Part shown: piece after piece, positions 15,039 to 24,608 of the stretch
Position numbering within the stretch: position 1 is the first letter of the stretch
Layout: every line of letters starts with the position of its first letter
DNA from: Rubrivivax sp.
Lineage (GTDB): Bacteria > Pseudomonadota > Gammaproteobacteria > Burkholderiales > Burkholderiaceae_C
Length of the DNA stretch: 64,000 nucleotides
NCBI GenBank assembly: GCA_016719535.1
Contig: JADJYX010000042.1
Coordinates: forward strand, 1 to 64,000
Direction: 5' to 3'
The notes under the pieces: generated by a model
Told to the model about the DNA's origin: nothing
The model's input: the letters and a program-made list of their open reading frames with translations, nothing else
Database searches by the model: none
Made by a program: the position numbers and the translations under genes

Positions 15039-15454
15039 CCGACCGCCCGATCCTGCTCGTCGAGGACAACCCGATGGACGTCGACCTGACGCTGCGGGCC
15101 TTCCAGCGCCGCCGCGTCACCAACCCCGTGCTGGTGGCGCGCGACGGCGAGGAGGCGCTGGCCTGGCTGCCGCGCTGGGAGGCGGGCGAGACCTGGCCGG
15201 CGGTGATCCTGCTCGACCTCAAACTGCCCAAGGTCGATGGGCTGGAGGTGCTGCGGCAGCTCAAGCAGCACCCGACGCTGCGCGCGATCCCGGTCGTGGT
15301 GCTGACCACGTCGGAAGAGGGCGCCGACGTGCAGGCGGCCTATCTGCTGGGGGTCAATTCCTACATCGTCAAGCCGGTCGAGTTCGAGAAGTTCATGGAC
15401 GTGAGCGAGAAGATCGACCTCTACTGGACGGTGATCAACAAGCGCAGCTACTGA
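15035..15454 (+). CDS. Rcp1/CheY-like single-domain response regulator
   Basis: 139 residues, a lone receiver domain. Acidic pocket in LLVEDNPMDVDL, phospho-acceptor Asp61 in VILLDLKLPKVDGLEVL, conserved Thr in VVVLTTSEE and Lys in NSYIVKPVEFEKF. The NPMDVDLTLRAFQRR start and the extended loop before the active Asp are typical of Rcp1-type regulators. Its ATG overlaps the kinase stop as ATGA, which implies translational coupling and a cognate pair. It has no output domain, so the signal must pass on by protein contact, most simply to the receivers of the next gene product. Confidence 0.93.
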   Translation: MTDRPILLVEDNPMDVDLTLRAFQRRRVTNPVLVARDGEEALAWLPRWEAGETWPAVILLDLKLPKVDGLEVLRQLKQHPTLRAIPVVVLTTSEEGADVQAAYLLGVNSYIVKPVEFEKFMDVSEKIDLYWTVINKRSY

Positions 15455-15464
15455 CCCTGCCGCC

Positions 15465-17483
15465 ATGCGCATACTCTGTGTCGAGGACAATGCGCGCGAT
15501 GCCGATCTGGTGCGGCGCGCGCTGATGCGCAGCGAACCCCCGCCCGCGCTGCTCGAACAGGCGCCCACGCTGGCCGCGGCGCGGGCAGCACTGGCCGAAC
15601 CCCTGCGCTTCGACCTCGTGCTCACCGACCTCCACCTGCCCGACGGCAGCGGGCTCGAGCTGCTGGCCGAGATCCGCAGCCGCGGCCTGCCGCTGGCGGT
15701 GGTGGCGCTGACCGGGCAAGGCGACGAAGACCTGGTGATGACGCTGCTGCGCGCCGGCGCCGACGACTACCTGGCCAAGTCCGAAACCTTCGCCGAACGT
15801 ATACCGGCCACGGTGCGCGCCGCGCTGGCGGCGCACCACGACCACAGCGCGCGCCATGCCAGGCCGCTGCGCGTGCTGTACGGCGAACACAGTGCGCTCG
15901 ATGTCGACCTGACGCGCCGCCACCTCGACGCCCATGCGCCGCACATCCGCATCGAATGGGCACCCGACGCCAGCGGGGTGCTGCAGCAACTGCCCGCCGG
16001 GGCCGGTGCGCCCGCGGGCTTCGACGTGCTGCTGATCGATTTCCGCCTCGCCGGCGACAGCGGCCTGGACGTGCTGAAGGCGGTGCGCCAGGAGCGCGCG
16101 CTGGACCTGCCGGTGGTGCTGGTCACCGGCCAGGGCAGCGAGGACGTGGCCGCACTGGCCATGCGGCTGGGCGCCACCGATTACCTGGTCAAGCGCCCCA
16201 ACTATCTGCTGGCCCTGCCGTCGGTGCTGGAAAACGCCTTTCACCGCGTGCAGGCGGCGCGCGAGCAGGCGGCGCTGCGCGCGCTCAATGCATCGCTCGA
16301 ACGCAAGGTGGCCGAGCGCACCGCCGAGCTCGAGGCCGCCAAGGACGCCGCCGAGGCCGCCAACCGCGCCAAGTCCGCCTTTCTGGCGCGCATGAGCCAC
16401 GACCTGCGCACGCCGCTGAATGCGGTGCTGGGCTTCTCGCAGCTGCTGGCGCTGGACCCGGCGCTGGCCGGCGCCGGCCAGGCGCGGCGCCAGGTGCAGC
16501 TCATCCACGACGCCGGCCGCCACCTGCTGGAGATGATCGACGAGGTGCTCGACCTCGCCCGCATCGAATCCGGCGGCCTGCGGCTCAGCCTGGAGGCGGT
16601 GGACGCCTGCCAGCTGGTGCAGGAAGCGCAGCAGCTGGTGGGGCCGCTGGCGGCGCAGCAGCGGGTGGCGATCACGCAGCGGCCCACGCGCGGCTCCTGC
16701 CTGGTGCAGGCCGACCGCACGCGGCTGCGGCAGGTGCTGGTCAACCTGCTGACCAACGCCATCAAATACAACCATGCCGGCGGCGCCGTCGACCTGGCCG
16801 TGACGGGCGACGATGCCGGCGTGCAGGTGGCCGTGGCCGACAGTGGCCACGGCATGACGCCGCAGCAGCTGGCGGCGCTGTTCCAGCCCTTCAACCGCGT
16901 CGGCGCCGAGTCCAGCGGCATCGAGGGCACGGGTCTGGGGCTGGTGATCGCCAAGCAGCTGGTCGAGGCCATGCACGGCAGCCTGCAGGTGCGCAGCGAG
17001 CCGGGCGCGGGATCGACCTTCACGCTGTCGCTGCCGGCCGCCGTGCAGGCGCCGAAACCCCCGGCGCCAGCGCAGACGGCCAGCCTGCACACGCTGGCGG
17101 CGGCCGCGGGCGGGGCACCGCGCCGCGTGCTCTACGTGGAGGACAACCCGGTCAATGTCGAGCTGATGCGCGAATTGCTGCGGCTGCAGCCCGGCATCGA
17201 GCTGCGGGTGGCCGAGGACGGCCCGGCGGCGATCGCACTGGTCAGCGCCTGGCAACCGCAGCTGGTGCTGCTGGACCTGGACCTGCCGGGCATGAGCGGC
17301 CTGGAGCTGCTGCGCCGGCTGCGGGCCAACCCCGCGACCGCCGACTTTGCCTGCGTGGCGGTATCGGCCTTTGCGCTCGGCCCCGAGATCGAGCATGCGC
17401 TCGAACAGGGCTGCGCGGCCTACCTGACCAAACCCTTCGCGGCGGACGATCTGTTTGCGCTCATCGAGCGCCACGCGCGCTGA
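15465..17483 (+). CDS. REC-REC-histidine kinase-REC hybrid protein
   Basis: 672 residues and no membrane segment, so soluble. Two receivers lead: Asp55 (LTDLHLPDGSG) and Asp192 (LIDFRLAGDSG). A coiled-coil (about 275-305) precedes a HisKA domain with His312 in RMSHDLRTPLNAVLGFSQ, an HATPase (LLTNAIKYNH, GTGLGLVIAKQL) and a C-terminal receiver with Asp604 (LLDLDLPGMSGLELL). It starts ten bases after the regulator gene, so kinase, regulator and this protein form one operon. The likely job is to integrate phosphoryl signals from the upstream pair. No DNA-binding or cyclic-di-GMP output domain is present in the operon, so the final output lies elsewhere. Confidence 0.92.
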   Translation: MRILCVEDNARDADLVRRALMRSEPPPALLEQAPTLAAARAALAEPLRFDLVLTDLHLPDGSGLELLAEIRSRGLPLAVVALTGQGDEDLVMTLLRAGADDYLAKSETFAERIPATVRAALAAHHDHSARHARPLRVLYGEHSALDVDLTRRHLDAHAPHIRIEWAPDASGVLQQLPAGAGAPAGFDVLLIDFRLAGDSGLDVLKAVRQERALDLPVVLVTGQGSEDVAALAMRLGATDYLVKRPNYLLALPSVLENAFHRVQAAREQAALRALNASLERKVAERTAELEAAKDAAEAANRAKSAFLARMSHDLRTPLNAVLGFSQLLALDPALAGAGQARRQVQLIHDAGRHLLEMIDEVLDLARIESGGLRLSLEAVDACQLVQEAQQLVGPLAAQQRVAITQRPTRGSCLVQADRTRLRQVLVNLLTNAIKYNHAGGAVDLAVTGDDAGVQVAVADSGHGMTPQQLAALFQPFNRVGAESSGIEGTGLGLVIAKQLVEAMHGSLQVRSEPGAGSTFTLSLPAAVQAPKPPAPAQTASLHTLAAAAGGAPRRVLYVEDNPVNVELMRELLRLQPGIELRVAEDGPAAIALVSAWQPQLVLLDLDLPGMSGLELLRRLRANPATADFACVAVSAFALGPEIEHALEQGCAAYLTKPFAADDLFALIERHAR

Positions 17484-17513
17484 AGCGGCTGTGGCCTGAG
17501 CGGGCGGACGCGG

Positions 17514-18740
17514 TCAGACGGCCAGCGCCGGCTCGGGCCGCAGCGCCGGCAGCGGCGTCGGCGTGAGCAGGCGCCGGATGAGTTCGCGCACGCTGACGAT
17601 GCGCTCGCCGAAGGGCAGCGCACCGGCGCCGCGGAAGAAGAGCCCCTTCTTGACGTCGCCGCGCAAGGCCGCGGCCAGTTGCGTGTCGATGCAGAACTGG
17701 CCCCAGCCCGGCAGGCCGTCACGCAGGCCGCATTGCGCCAGGCAGTCCCAGGCCAGGATGCAGCGCGGCTTCTTGTGCGCCTTCGCCTCCAGCCGCGGCA
17801 GCGCCTTCAGGTAATGCTGCAGCCAGGGCGTATTGACGGCGCGTGCCGGCAGCCCGGCCACGCTGACGAATTCGACCACGTCCTCGCGCCGGGCCTGCGC
17901 CAGCACGCGCTTGAATTCGGGGTGGGCGTCGCATTCCTCGGTCACCGCGAAGGGCGTGCCCAGCTGCACCGCGGCGGCACCCAGCGACTGCAGCCGCACG
18001 ATCTCTTCGTGGCTGCGGATGCCCCCGGCAACGATCAGCGGCACCGAGCCCTCGAGCCCGGCGCCGCGCAGGAATTCCAGCGTCGCCGGGATCACGTTCT
18101 CGAAGTCGAAGCGCGGGTCGTTGACGTCGGCGACCTTGGCCGCGCCGAGGTGGCCGCCGGCCAGCCGCGGGTGTTCGATGACGATGGCATCGGGCACGCG
18201 GCCCTTGCGTTCCCACTTCTTGACCACCAGCGCCACGCCGCGCGCGTCCGACAGGATGGGGACCAGCGCCGCCTTGGGGTGGTCCTTGGCGAGGTCGGGC
18301 AGGTCCAGCGGCAGGCCGGCGCCCACCACCACGGCGTCGATGCCGCATTCGAGCGAGCGTGTCACCGCGGCGGCATAGTCGCTGACCGCGCGCATCACGT
18401 TCACCGCCAGCAGGCCGCGGCCCTGCGACAGCGTGCGGGCGGCGCGGATCTCGCGGCCCAGCGCCTCCAGGTTGGCGGCATTGATCGCCGCCTTGGCCGC
18501 TTCGCCCACACCCACGCGCTGGTGGGAGGTGGCCTCCATCAGGTCGGGGTGGTGGCGCCGCAGGTCGACCGAACTGATGGTGCCCACCGCATTCTCGGCG
18601 GCCACGCTGCCGGCCAGCCGGTGCGCCGAGATGCCGACCCCCATGCCGCCCTGGACGATGGGCAGCAGCCGACGGCCCGCCAGTTGCAGCAGGCGCAGCG
18701 GCATCGGGGGCAACGGGGGGGTGGGGTCGGCGTCGGTCAT
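17514..18740 (-). CDS. Nitronate monooxygenase family protein
   Basis: 408 residues. An FMN-binding TIM-barrel enzyme of the 2-nitropropane dioxygenase / nitronate monooxygenase family, which oxidises alkyl nitronates. Seen: [19 protein letters not shown] at the N-terminus, [20 protein letters not shown], the [20 protein letters not shown] phosphate-binding segment and the [15 protein letters not shown] loop. Family members also include enoyl-reductase-like flavoproteins, so the exact substrate is uncertain. It is convergent with the signalling operon (30-base gap). An ~210-base gap with a short tandem repeat separates it from the helicase gene. Confidence 0.87.
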   Translation of the reverse strand: MTDADPTPPLPPMPLRLLQLAGRRLLPIVQGGMGVGISAHRLAGSVAAENAVGTISSVDLRRHHPDLMEATSHQRVGVGEAAKAAINAANLEALGREIRAARTLSQGRGLLAVNVMRAVSDYAAAVTRSLECGIDAVVVGAGLPLDLPDLAKDHPKAALVPILSDARGVALVVKKWERKGRVPDAIVIEHPRLAGGHLGAAKVADVNDPRFDFENVIPATLEFLRGAGLEGSVPLIVAGGIRSHEEIVRLQSLGAAAVQLGTPFAVTEECDAHPEFKRVLAQARREDVVEFVSVAGLPARAVNTPWLQHYLKALPRLEAKAHKKPRCILAWDCLAQCGLRDGLPGWGQFCIDTQLAAALRGDVKKGLFFRGAGALPFGERIVSVRELIRRLLTPTPLPALRPEPALAV

Positions 18741-18880
18741 GGCAGGGCGCGCGCGGTCGAACGCCGGCGCAGCAAGTCAGGGCAGCCTGCGCAGACTAGG
18801 GGCCGGCGCGCATCGTGGTCTTGACGCGGCGCAAGTCGCGGCCGAACTTCTGGTCACGAGTCTGGCCCCAGGCCCGTCGC

Positions 18881-18908
18881 CGTCCGCCGTCCGCCGTCCG
18901 CCGTCCGC
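18881..18908. repeat. Tandem repeat, four copies of a 7-mer
   Basis: CGTCCGC occurs four times in a row about 45 bases before the helicase start, in the divergent gap between the nitronate monooxygenase and helicase genes. It may be a slippage-prone spacer; no regulatory role is evident. Confidence 0.75.
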
Positions 18909-18951
18909 GCCGGATAATCGTCGCCCCGCAACCAGACGTCGCCGCCTTTCG

Positions 18952-21492
18952 ATGACGCCGCCCGACGCCATCGCGCCCGCCCATGCCTGGTTTGCCGCCC
19001 GCGGCTGGCAGCCGCATGCGTTCCAGGCCGAGGTCTGGCAGGCCATGGCCGCGGGCGAGAGCGGCCTGCTGCACGCCACCACCGGCAGCGGCAAGACCTT
19101 CGCGGTGTGGATGGGTGCGCTGGCGCGGCAGCGCGCCGGGGCAGGCTTGCAGGTGCTGTGGCTGACGCCGATGCGCGCGCTGGCCGCCGATACCGCGCGC
19201 GCGCTGCAGCAGCCGCTGCCCGAGCTGGCGCCGCGCTGGAGCGTGGGCCTGCGCACCGGCGACACCGGCAGTGCCGAGCGTGCGCGCCAGGACCGCACGC
19301 TGCCGCCGGCGCTGGTGACCACGCCGGAATCGCTGACGCTGCTGCTCACGCGCGAGCGTGCCGCGGCCGAACTCGGCGGCGTGCACACGGTGATCGTCGA
19401 CGAATGGCACGAGCTGCTGGGCAGCAAGCGCGGCGTGCAGGTGCAGCTGGCACTGGCGCGCCTGAAGCGCTGGCACCCGGGCCTGGTGGTGTGGGGCCTG
19501 TCGGCGACCCTCGGCAACCTGGCCGAGGCCATGCACACGCTGGTGGGCGACGACGCCGGCCCGGCGCCGGGCGCTGCCCGCCCGCGCGGCCGTCTGGTGC
19601 AGGGCCGGCTCGACAAGACGCTGCGCATCGACACCCTGATCCCGCCCGACCCCGGGCGCTTCAGCTGGGGTGGCCACCTGGGTGCGCAGATGCAGCAGCC
19701 GGTGGTCGATCAGATCGCGCGCAGCACGGGCACGACGCTGGTCTTCACCAACGTGCGCAGCCAGGCCGAGATCTGGTACCAGCTGCTGCTGCAGGCGCGC
19801 CCCGACTGGGCGGGCCTGGTGGCGCTGCACCACGGCAGCCTGGACAAGGGCGTGCGCGAATGGGTCGAGCTCGGCCTGAAGCAAGGGCGGCTGAAGGCGG
19901 TGGTGGCCACCAGCAGCCTGGACCTGGGCGTGGACTTCCTGCCGGTGGAGCGCGTGCTGCAGATCGGCAGCGCCAAGGGCGTGGCGCGGCTGCTGCAGCG
20001 CGCCGGCCGCAGCGGCCACGCGCCGGGGCGGCCGAGCCGCGTCACCCTGGTGCCGACGAATACGCTGGAGCTGGTGGAAGCCGCCGCCGCGCGCCGCGTG
20101 GCGCTCGCCGGGCAGGTGGAATCTCGCCACAGCCCGCAGCAGCCGCTGGACGTGCTGGTGCAGCACCTGGTCACGGTGGCGCTGGGCGGCGACATCGACG
20201 GCCCCGGCTTCGACGCCGATGCCTTGTTCGACGAGGTGCGGCGCGCGCCGGCCTATGCGGCGCTGCCGCGCGAGGCCTTCGACTGGGCGCTGCGCTTTTG
20301 CGAACGCGGCGGCGACAGCCTGACCGCCTACCCCGACTACCACCGCATCGCGCTGGTGGACGGCCGCTGGCGCGTGCCCGACCGCGCCATCGGCCGCCGC
20401 CACCGGCTGCAGATCGGCACCATCGTGTCCGACGCCGCGATGAAGGTGGCCTGGGTCTCGGGCGGCACGCTGGGCACCATCGAGGAGAGCTTCATCGCCC
20501 GGCTGAGCAAGGGCGACTGCTTCGTCTTCGGCGGCCGGCTGCTGGAATATGTGCGCACGCACGAGATGACGGCGCAGGTGCGCAAGGCGACCAAACCCAA
20601 GGGCGTGGTGCCGGCCTGGGCCGGCAGCAAGATGCCCTTGAGCAGCGAACTCGCCGATGCCATGCAGGCGGTGCTGGACCATGTGGCGGCCGGCGGTGCG
20701 GTGCCGCAGCTGCAGGGCGACCTGTCCGATCCGGAGCTGCAGGCCGCGCTGCCGATGCTGCAGGCGCAGGCGCGGCTGTCGCGCATCCCTGTGCGCCAGC
20801 GGCTGCTGGTCGAGCGCTATACCTCGCGCGAAGGGCAGCACCTCTTCCTCTACCCCTTTGCCGGCCGCAACGTGCACATCGGGCTGGCGCAGCTGCTGGC
20901 CTGGCGGCTGTCGCGCTCGCAGCCCAATACCTTCTCGCTCAGCGTCAACGACCTCGGGCTGGAGATCGTCGCCGCGCGGCCGCTGCCCTTCGACGACACG
21001 ATCGCGCCGGCGCTGTTTGCGCCCGGTGACCTGCTGGCCGACGTGCTGGCCAGCCTCAACAGCGGCGAACTGGCGCAGCGGCGCTTTCGCGAGATCGCAC
21101 GCGTGGCGGGGCTGGTCTTCGGCGGCTATCCGGGCGCGCCCAGGAGCCTGCGCCAGCTGCAGGCGTCGAGCTCGCTCTTCTACGAAGTCTTCAGGAAGTA
21201 CGACGCCGGCAACCGCCTGCTGGCGCAGGCCGAATCCGAGGTGCTGGCGCAGGAGCTGGAGCTGCAGCGCCTGCGTGCCACGCTGCAGCGGCTGGCGGCG
21301 CTGCCGCTGGACCTGGTCGAACTGAAGGCGCCGAGCCCCTTCGCGCTGCCGCTGATGGTGGAGCGGCTGCGCGAGCAGCTCACGACCGAGAAGCTCGAGG
21401 ACCGCCTGGCGCGGCTGCTGGCCGAGGCGGAAGCGGCGCTGGACGCGCCGCCGGCGGTGCCGCGCAAGCGGCGGCGCCGGACGGCGACCTGA
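18952..21492 (+). CDS. Ligase-associated DNA damage response DEXH helicase (Lhr-like)
   Basis: 846 residues from ATG at 18952; sequence upstream in the same frame is low-complexity and not helicase-like. Superfamily 2 helicase: motif I TTGSGKT, motif Ia [10 protein letters not shown], motif [16 protein letters not shown] (DExH), motif [11 protein letters not shown], motif [14 protein letters not shown] and motif [19 protein letters not shown]. The [14 protein letters not shown] form and the ~820-850 residue length mark the ligase-associated branch (Lhr-Core type), usually encoded with an ATP-dependent DNA ligase, an exonuclease and a phosphoesterase for DNA repair. None of those partners is visible on either side. 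It is convergent with the FadL gene. Confidence 0.9.
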   Translation: MTPPDAIAPAHAWFAARGWQPHAFQAEVWQAMAAGESGLLHATTGSGKTFAVWMGALARQRAGAGLQVLWLTPMRALAADTARALQQPLPELAPRWSVGLRTGDTGSAERARQDRTLPPALVTTPESLTLLLTRERAAAELGGVHTVIVDEWHELLGSKRGVQVQLALARLKRWHPGLVVWGLSATLGNLAEAMHTLVGDDAGPAPGAARPRGRLVQGRLDKTLRIDTLIPPDPGRFSWGGHLGAQMQQPVVDQIARSTGTTLVFTNVRSQAEIWYQLLLQARPDWAGLVALHHGSLDKGVREWVELGLKQGRLKAVVATSSLDLGVDFLPVERVLQIGSAKGVARLLQRAGRSGHAPGRPSRVTLVPTNTLELVEAAAARRVALAGQVESRHSPQQPLDVLVQHLVTVALGGDIDGPGFDADALFDEVRRAPAYAALPREAFDWALRFCERGGDSLTAYPDYHRIALVDGRWRVPDRAIGRRHRLQIGTIVSDAAMKVAWVSGGTLGTIEESFIARLSKGDCFVFGGRLLEYVRTHEMTAQVRKATKPKGVVPAWAGSKMPLSSELADAMQAVLDHVAAGGAVPQLQGDLSDPELQAALPMLQAQARLSRIPVRQRLLVERYTSREGQHLFLYPFAGRNVHIGLAQLLAWRLSRSQPNTFSLSVNDLGLEIVAARPLPFDDTIAPALFAPGDLLADVLASLNSGELAQRRFREIARVAGLVFGGYPGAPRSLRQLQASSSLFYEVFRKYDAGNRLLAQAESEVLAQELELQRLRATLQRLAALPLDLVELKAPSPFALPLMVERLREQLTTEKLEDRLARLLAEAEAALDAPPAVPRKRRRRTAT

Positions 21493-21512
21493 CGCCGGTC
21501 CCAAGCCAATGT

Positions 21513-21600
21513 GGCTTTGCCACTTTGCTCGACCCCCGCGGGGGGGCGGGGCGGGCTGGGCTTTGCCACTTTGCTCGACCCCCGCGGGGGGCGGGCTGGG
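21513..21600. repeat. Tandem ~46-base repeat with GC hairpins between convergent genes
   Basis: Two copies of a unit starting CTTTGCCACTTTGCTCGACC (21515 and 21561), each containing the self-complementary CCCCCGCGGGGG and ending GCGGGCTGGG. The second copy lacks four bases. Located between the 3' ends of the helicase (+) and FadL (-) genes, so it could act as a two-way transcription terminator. Confidence 0.8.
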
Positions 21601-21622
21601 CGCAGCCCGGCCCTGGGGGCGC

Positions 21623-23020
21623 TCAGAACGACTTCGTGGCCTGCATCGACAGGATCATCGTGTTGTTGTCGTAGTGGCCACGCAGGCGGCCGGCGGCGCT
21701 GCCGCCATTGGCATCGATCGAGGCGCTGCGCACCCACAGGTAGGCGGCGCCGACGTCGAAGCGCCAGTCCGCCGTCGGCCGGTATTGCGCACCGGCCGTC
21801 AGCCACACGCGGTCGGCGTCGGGCAGCCGCGCCGTGCGGTAGGCATCGCGCACCGGCGACTGGTCATAGGCCAGGCCGCCGCGCCACGTCCACGCGCCGC
21901 CGGGCCGGTGGTTGAAGCCGACCGCGAGCTTGTAGGTGTCCTTGAAATTCTCGGGCGTGCTCTGCAGCACGCTGCCGTCGTCGCGCGTGAAGGTCAGCGC
22001 CTGGATCGACGACCAGCCCGTCCACTGCAGATCGGCCATCAGGTCCCAGGCGCTGCTCACGGTGCCGAACCAGGACAGGTTGGCGATCGCCGGCAGCTTG
22101 ACGTCGGAGCGCACCGCCGTGTCGCTGAGCGCGACCGCATTCACGCCGGCGGACAAGGCACCGACGGTCGGGCCGAGCGGCCCGGCGACGGCGACCGTGG
22201 GGTTGGTGAAGCGCGCCTGACCGCTGATGTGGTAGCGCATGGCCGAGCGGTACGACAAGCCCATGCGTTGCTGCGGCGACAGATCCCACAGCACGCCGGC
22301 GTTCCAGCCGTACGCGTTGTCGCTGCCCTTGATCACCGCCTGCGAGCTCAGGCCCGGCGTGGCGCCGGCGATGGCATTGAAGGTGGCCGAACCGGGAACG
22401 ATGCCATTGGCCGCGGCCGCGGACAGCAGCGCGCCGGAATAGTTGACGTCGTTGGTGAACGTGGCCTCGATGCGCTGGGCATTGAGGCCGAAGCCGACCG
22501 CGATGCCGGCCGCCGGCTTCCACGACACCGCGGGGTTGAGGTTGAGCGTCTGGATGTCGGACTTGTCGCCCTGGTAGCGGCCGATCCAGCCTTCGTCGTA
22601 GTCGGTCACCAGGCCCCAGGGCACGGTGACGCCCAAGCCCACGGCCCAGCGGCTGTTGATCGGCATGGCCACATACAGGCTGGGCACCACGTTCAGGCCG
22701 CCGGCGTCGCCGCCGTTGCCGCCCAGGGCCTGCTGCGCCGCCGGGGTCGAGCCCTCGTCGCGGAATTTGATCGACGGCTTGATCAGGTGGATGGCGCCCA
22801 CTGCCTGGCGCGACGACAGCCTGGACAGCGAGGCGGCGTTGGACCACATCGATGCTGCATCCTCGGCCGCCGCGGCGCCGCCGGCGGAGGCCGCACCCAG
22901 CCCGGAGGCCGAGGTTTCGTTGAGCTGGAAGCCGCCGGCGCGGGTCTGCGCCGCGCCGAGCAGCAGACAACTGCCGATGACGGCAAGGGCCACGGGGTGA
23001 CGTTGGAAGCGATGGTTCAT
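21623..23020 (-). CDS. FadL/OmpP1-family outer-membrane transport protein
   Basis: 465 residues. Signal peptide about residues 1-28 with cleavage near TRA|GGFQLNE. The mature N-terminus GGFQLNETSASGLGAASAGGAAAAEDA and the following NAASLSRL match the FadL hatch region (GFQ...NAS/GLG...NPA pattern), followed by a beta-rich barrel ending in aromatic LSMQATKSF, as expected for outer-membrane assembly. The family takes up long-chain fatty acids or aromatic hydrocarbons across the outer membrane. AGGAGAA precedes the ATG. No fad genes adjoin it, so the substrate is undetermined. It is divergent from the secreted nuclease gene. Confidence 0.92.
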   Translation of the reverse strand: MNHRFQRHPVALAVIGSCLLLGAAQTRAGGFQLNETSASGLGAASAGGAAAAEDAASMWSNAASLSRLSSRQAVGAIHLIKPSIKFRDEGSTPAAQQALGGNGGDAGGLNVVPSLYVAMPINSRWAVGLGVTVPWGLVTDYDEGWIGRYQGDKSDIQTLNLNPAVSWKPAAGIAVGFGLNAQRIEATFTNDVNYSGALLSAAAANGIVPGSATFNAIAGATPGLSSQAVIKGSDNAYGWNAGVLWDLSPQQRMGLSYRSAMRYHISGQARFTNPTVAVAGPLGPTVGALSAGVNAVALSDTAVRSDVKLPAIANLSWFGTVSSAWDLMADLQWTGWSSIQALTFTRDDGSVLQSTPENFKDTYKLAVGFNHRPGGAWTWRGGLAYDQSPVRDAYRTARLPDADRVWLTAGAQYRPTADWRFDVGAAYLWVRSASIDANGGSAAGRLRGHYDNNTMILSMQATKSF

Positions 23021-23187
23021 GGGGTTCTCCTGGTTGACATGTTAAAAAATCCTCATTAGCAGCCTAGATCGCAGTGACGCACCGTGACTTGATCTGGCGC
23101 AGGCGCACCCTGGCGAGCGGGCAGCCCGAGGCAGGGCCGTAGCATGGCGGTTGAGGTCTGCCGGTGCAGGCCGCCGGTCACGACCGC

Positions 23188-23955
23188 ATGCCCATGGCCA
23201 CCCTCGCCCCCCGCATCGCCCGCGCCCTGGCCGCCGTGCTGATCGGTCTGGCCGGCAGCCCGGAGCCGACGCGGGCGGCAGCGCCGGCACGGCCGTCGAC
23301 CGGCATCGAAGGCACCGTCACCAGCGTCGTCGACGGCGACAGCCTCTGGCTCACCCCGGCGGGCGGCGGGCGGGCGATCGAGGTGCGGCTGGCCGGCATC
23401 GACGCGCCCGAAATCTGCCAGGACGGCGGCGCCGAGGCCAGGGCCTTTCTCGCCGGGCTGGCGCTGAAGAAGCCGGCACGGCTGCTGCCGGGCCGCAGCG
23501 GCACGGCGCGCGACGCCTACGGCCGCACGCTGGGCACGCTGATCGTCGAGGGTGTCGAGGTCAACCGGCGGCTGGTCGAGGAAGGCCAGGCCTGGAGCCT
23601 GCGCGTCAGGTGGGACCAGGGGCCGTATGTGGCGCAGGAGCGCATGGCGCGCGCGCTGAACCGCGGCGTGCACAAGGCCGGTTCGGCCGCCTTGCAGCCC
23701 CGGGACTTCCGGCAGCGCCATGGGCCCTGTACGGGGCCGGCGGCGGTCGCGCCGGCGCCGCAGGCCCCACCACGCCCGTCGGTGGCCACCGCGCCCGCCA
23801 GCCCCTACCGCTGCGACGGCCGCATCCACTGCAGCCAGGTGTCGTCCTGCGCCGAGGCGGCCTGGGTCCTGCAGCACTGCCCGGGCACCCGGATGGACGG
23901 CGACGGCGACGGCGTCCCCTGCGAGACGCAGTGGTGCGGCGCCGGCCGCCGTTGA
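23188..23955 (+). CDS. Secreted thermonuclease-like protein with Excalibur domain
   Basis: 255 residues from ATG at 23188 (a second ATG lies six bases later). Signal peptide about 1-32 ending near TRAAAPARP. SNase-like domain about 40-165: VVDGDSLWLTP, VRLAGIDAPEICQ, the basic DAYGRTLGTLIVEG and VNRRLVEEGQAW, matching the conserved core of staphylococcal nuclease-type enzymes. A Pro/Ala linker leads to a C-terminal Excalibur domain (about 210-250) with paired cysteines and the calcium-binding DGDGDGVPCE motif. Probably an exported, calcium-bound nuclease for extracellular DNA or RNA. The Excalibur fusion is recurrent in the superfamily. Confidence 0.88.
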   Translation: MPMATLAPRIARALAAVLIGLAGSPEPTRAAAPARPSTGIEGTVTSVVDGDSLWLTPAGGGRAIEVRLAGIDAPEICQDGGAEARAFLAGLALKKPARLLPGRSGTARDAYGRTLGTLIVEGVEVNRRLVEEGQAWSLRVRWDQGPYVAQERMARALNRGVHKAGSAALQPRDFRQRHGPCTGPAAVAPAPQAPPRPSVATAPASPYRCDGRIHCSQVSSCAEAAWVLQHCPGTRMDGDGDGVPCETQWCGAGRR

Positions 23956-23967
23956 AGGGGTTCGCCG

Positions 23968-24585
23968 TCAGCGGTGCAGCGGCAGCACGCGCTGCACCGC
24001 GGGCAGGGCTGCCACGCGCTGACGGTGATCGGCCACGCGCGCAAAGCGCGCGATGTCGACGCCGTCGGCGGCCAGCCAGCCGCTGAGCGTGAACAGGTAG
24101 GGGTCGGCGATGCTGAAGCGATCGCCCATCACCCAGGGGCCGCGCAGCACGCTCGATTCGATCCAGTCGAAGCATTCGCCCATGTTCTGCGGCACCTTGG
24201 CCTGCATCGCGGCCTGCGCGGCGGGGTCGTCGGCCCAGCGGTAGGCGCGCGGGCGGTGCGCATGCGCCACGTGCACGGTGCTGCAGAACCAGGCGTTGAC
24301 CGCCTGCAGCTCGGCCAGCGCAAAGGGGTCGTCCAGCGGCGCCAGGCCGGCCTGCGGAAACTGCTGCGCCAGGTACAGCAGCAGCGCCGGCGTCTCGGTG
24401 AGCACGCCGCGTTCGGTGACGATGGCCGGCACCCGGCCCTTGGGGTTGACGGCCAGGAAGTCGGGCGAGCGCTGCTGGCCGGCCTTGAAGTCCAGGCGCA
24501 AGGCCTGGTAGTCGCAGCCGACCTGCTCGAGCACGATGTGCGTGGCCAGGGCGCAGGTCTGGGGGGCGTAGTAGAAGGTGAGCAT
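23968..24585 (-). CDS. Glutathione S-transferase family protein
   Basis: 205 residues from ATG at 24585. Thioredoxin-like N-domain starting MLTFYYAPQTCALATHIVLE, with the cis-Pro segment GRVPAIVTERGVLTETPALL, followed by the alpha-helical C-domain with the N-capping-like GDRFSIADPYLFTLSGWL. This is the bacterial beta-class-like layout (Tyr/Cys near the N-terminus). It conjugates or reduces substrates with glutathione in the cytoplasm; the substrate is unknown. It lies 23 bases after the HAD phosphatase gene on the same strand and may be the last gene of the minus-strand cluster running down from 30.8 kb. Confidence 0.88.
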   Translation of the reverse strand: MLTFYYAPQTCALATHIVLEQVGCDYQALRLDFKAGQQRSPDFLAVNPKGRVPAIVTERGVLTETPALLLYLAQQFPQAGLAPLDDPFALAELQAVNAWFCSTVHVAHAHRPRAYRWADDPAAQAAMQAKVPQNMGECFDWIESSVLRGPWVMGDRFSIADPYLFTLSGWLAADGVDIARFARVADHRQRVAALPAVQRVLPLHR

Positions 24586-24608
24586 GGGGGTCGGGTGGCA
24601 GGGGGGGA

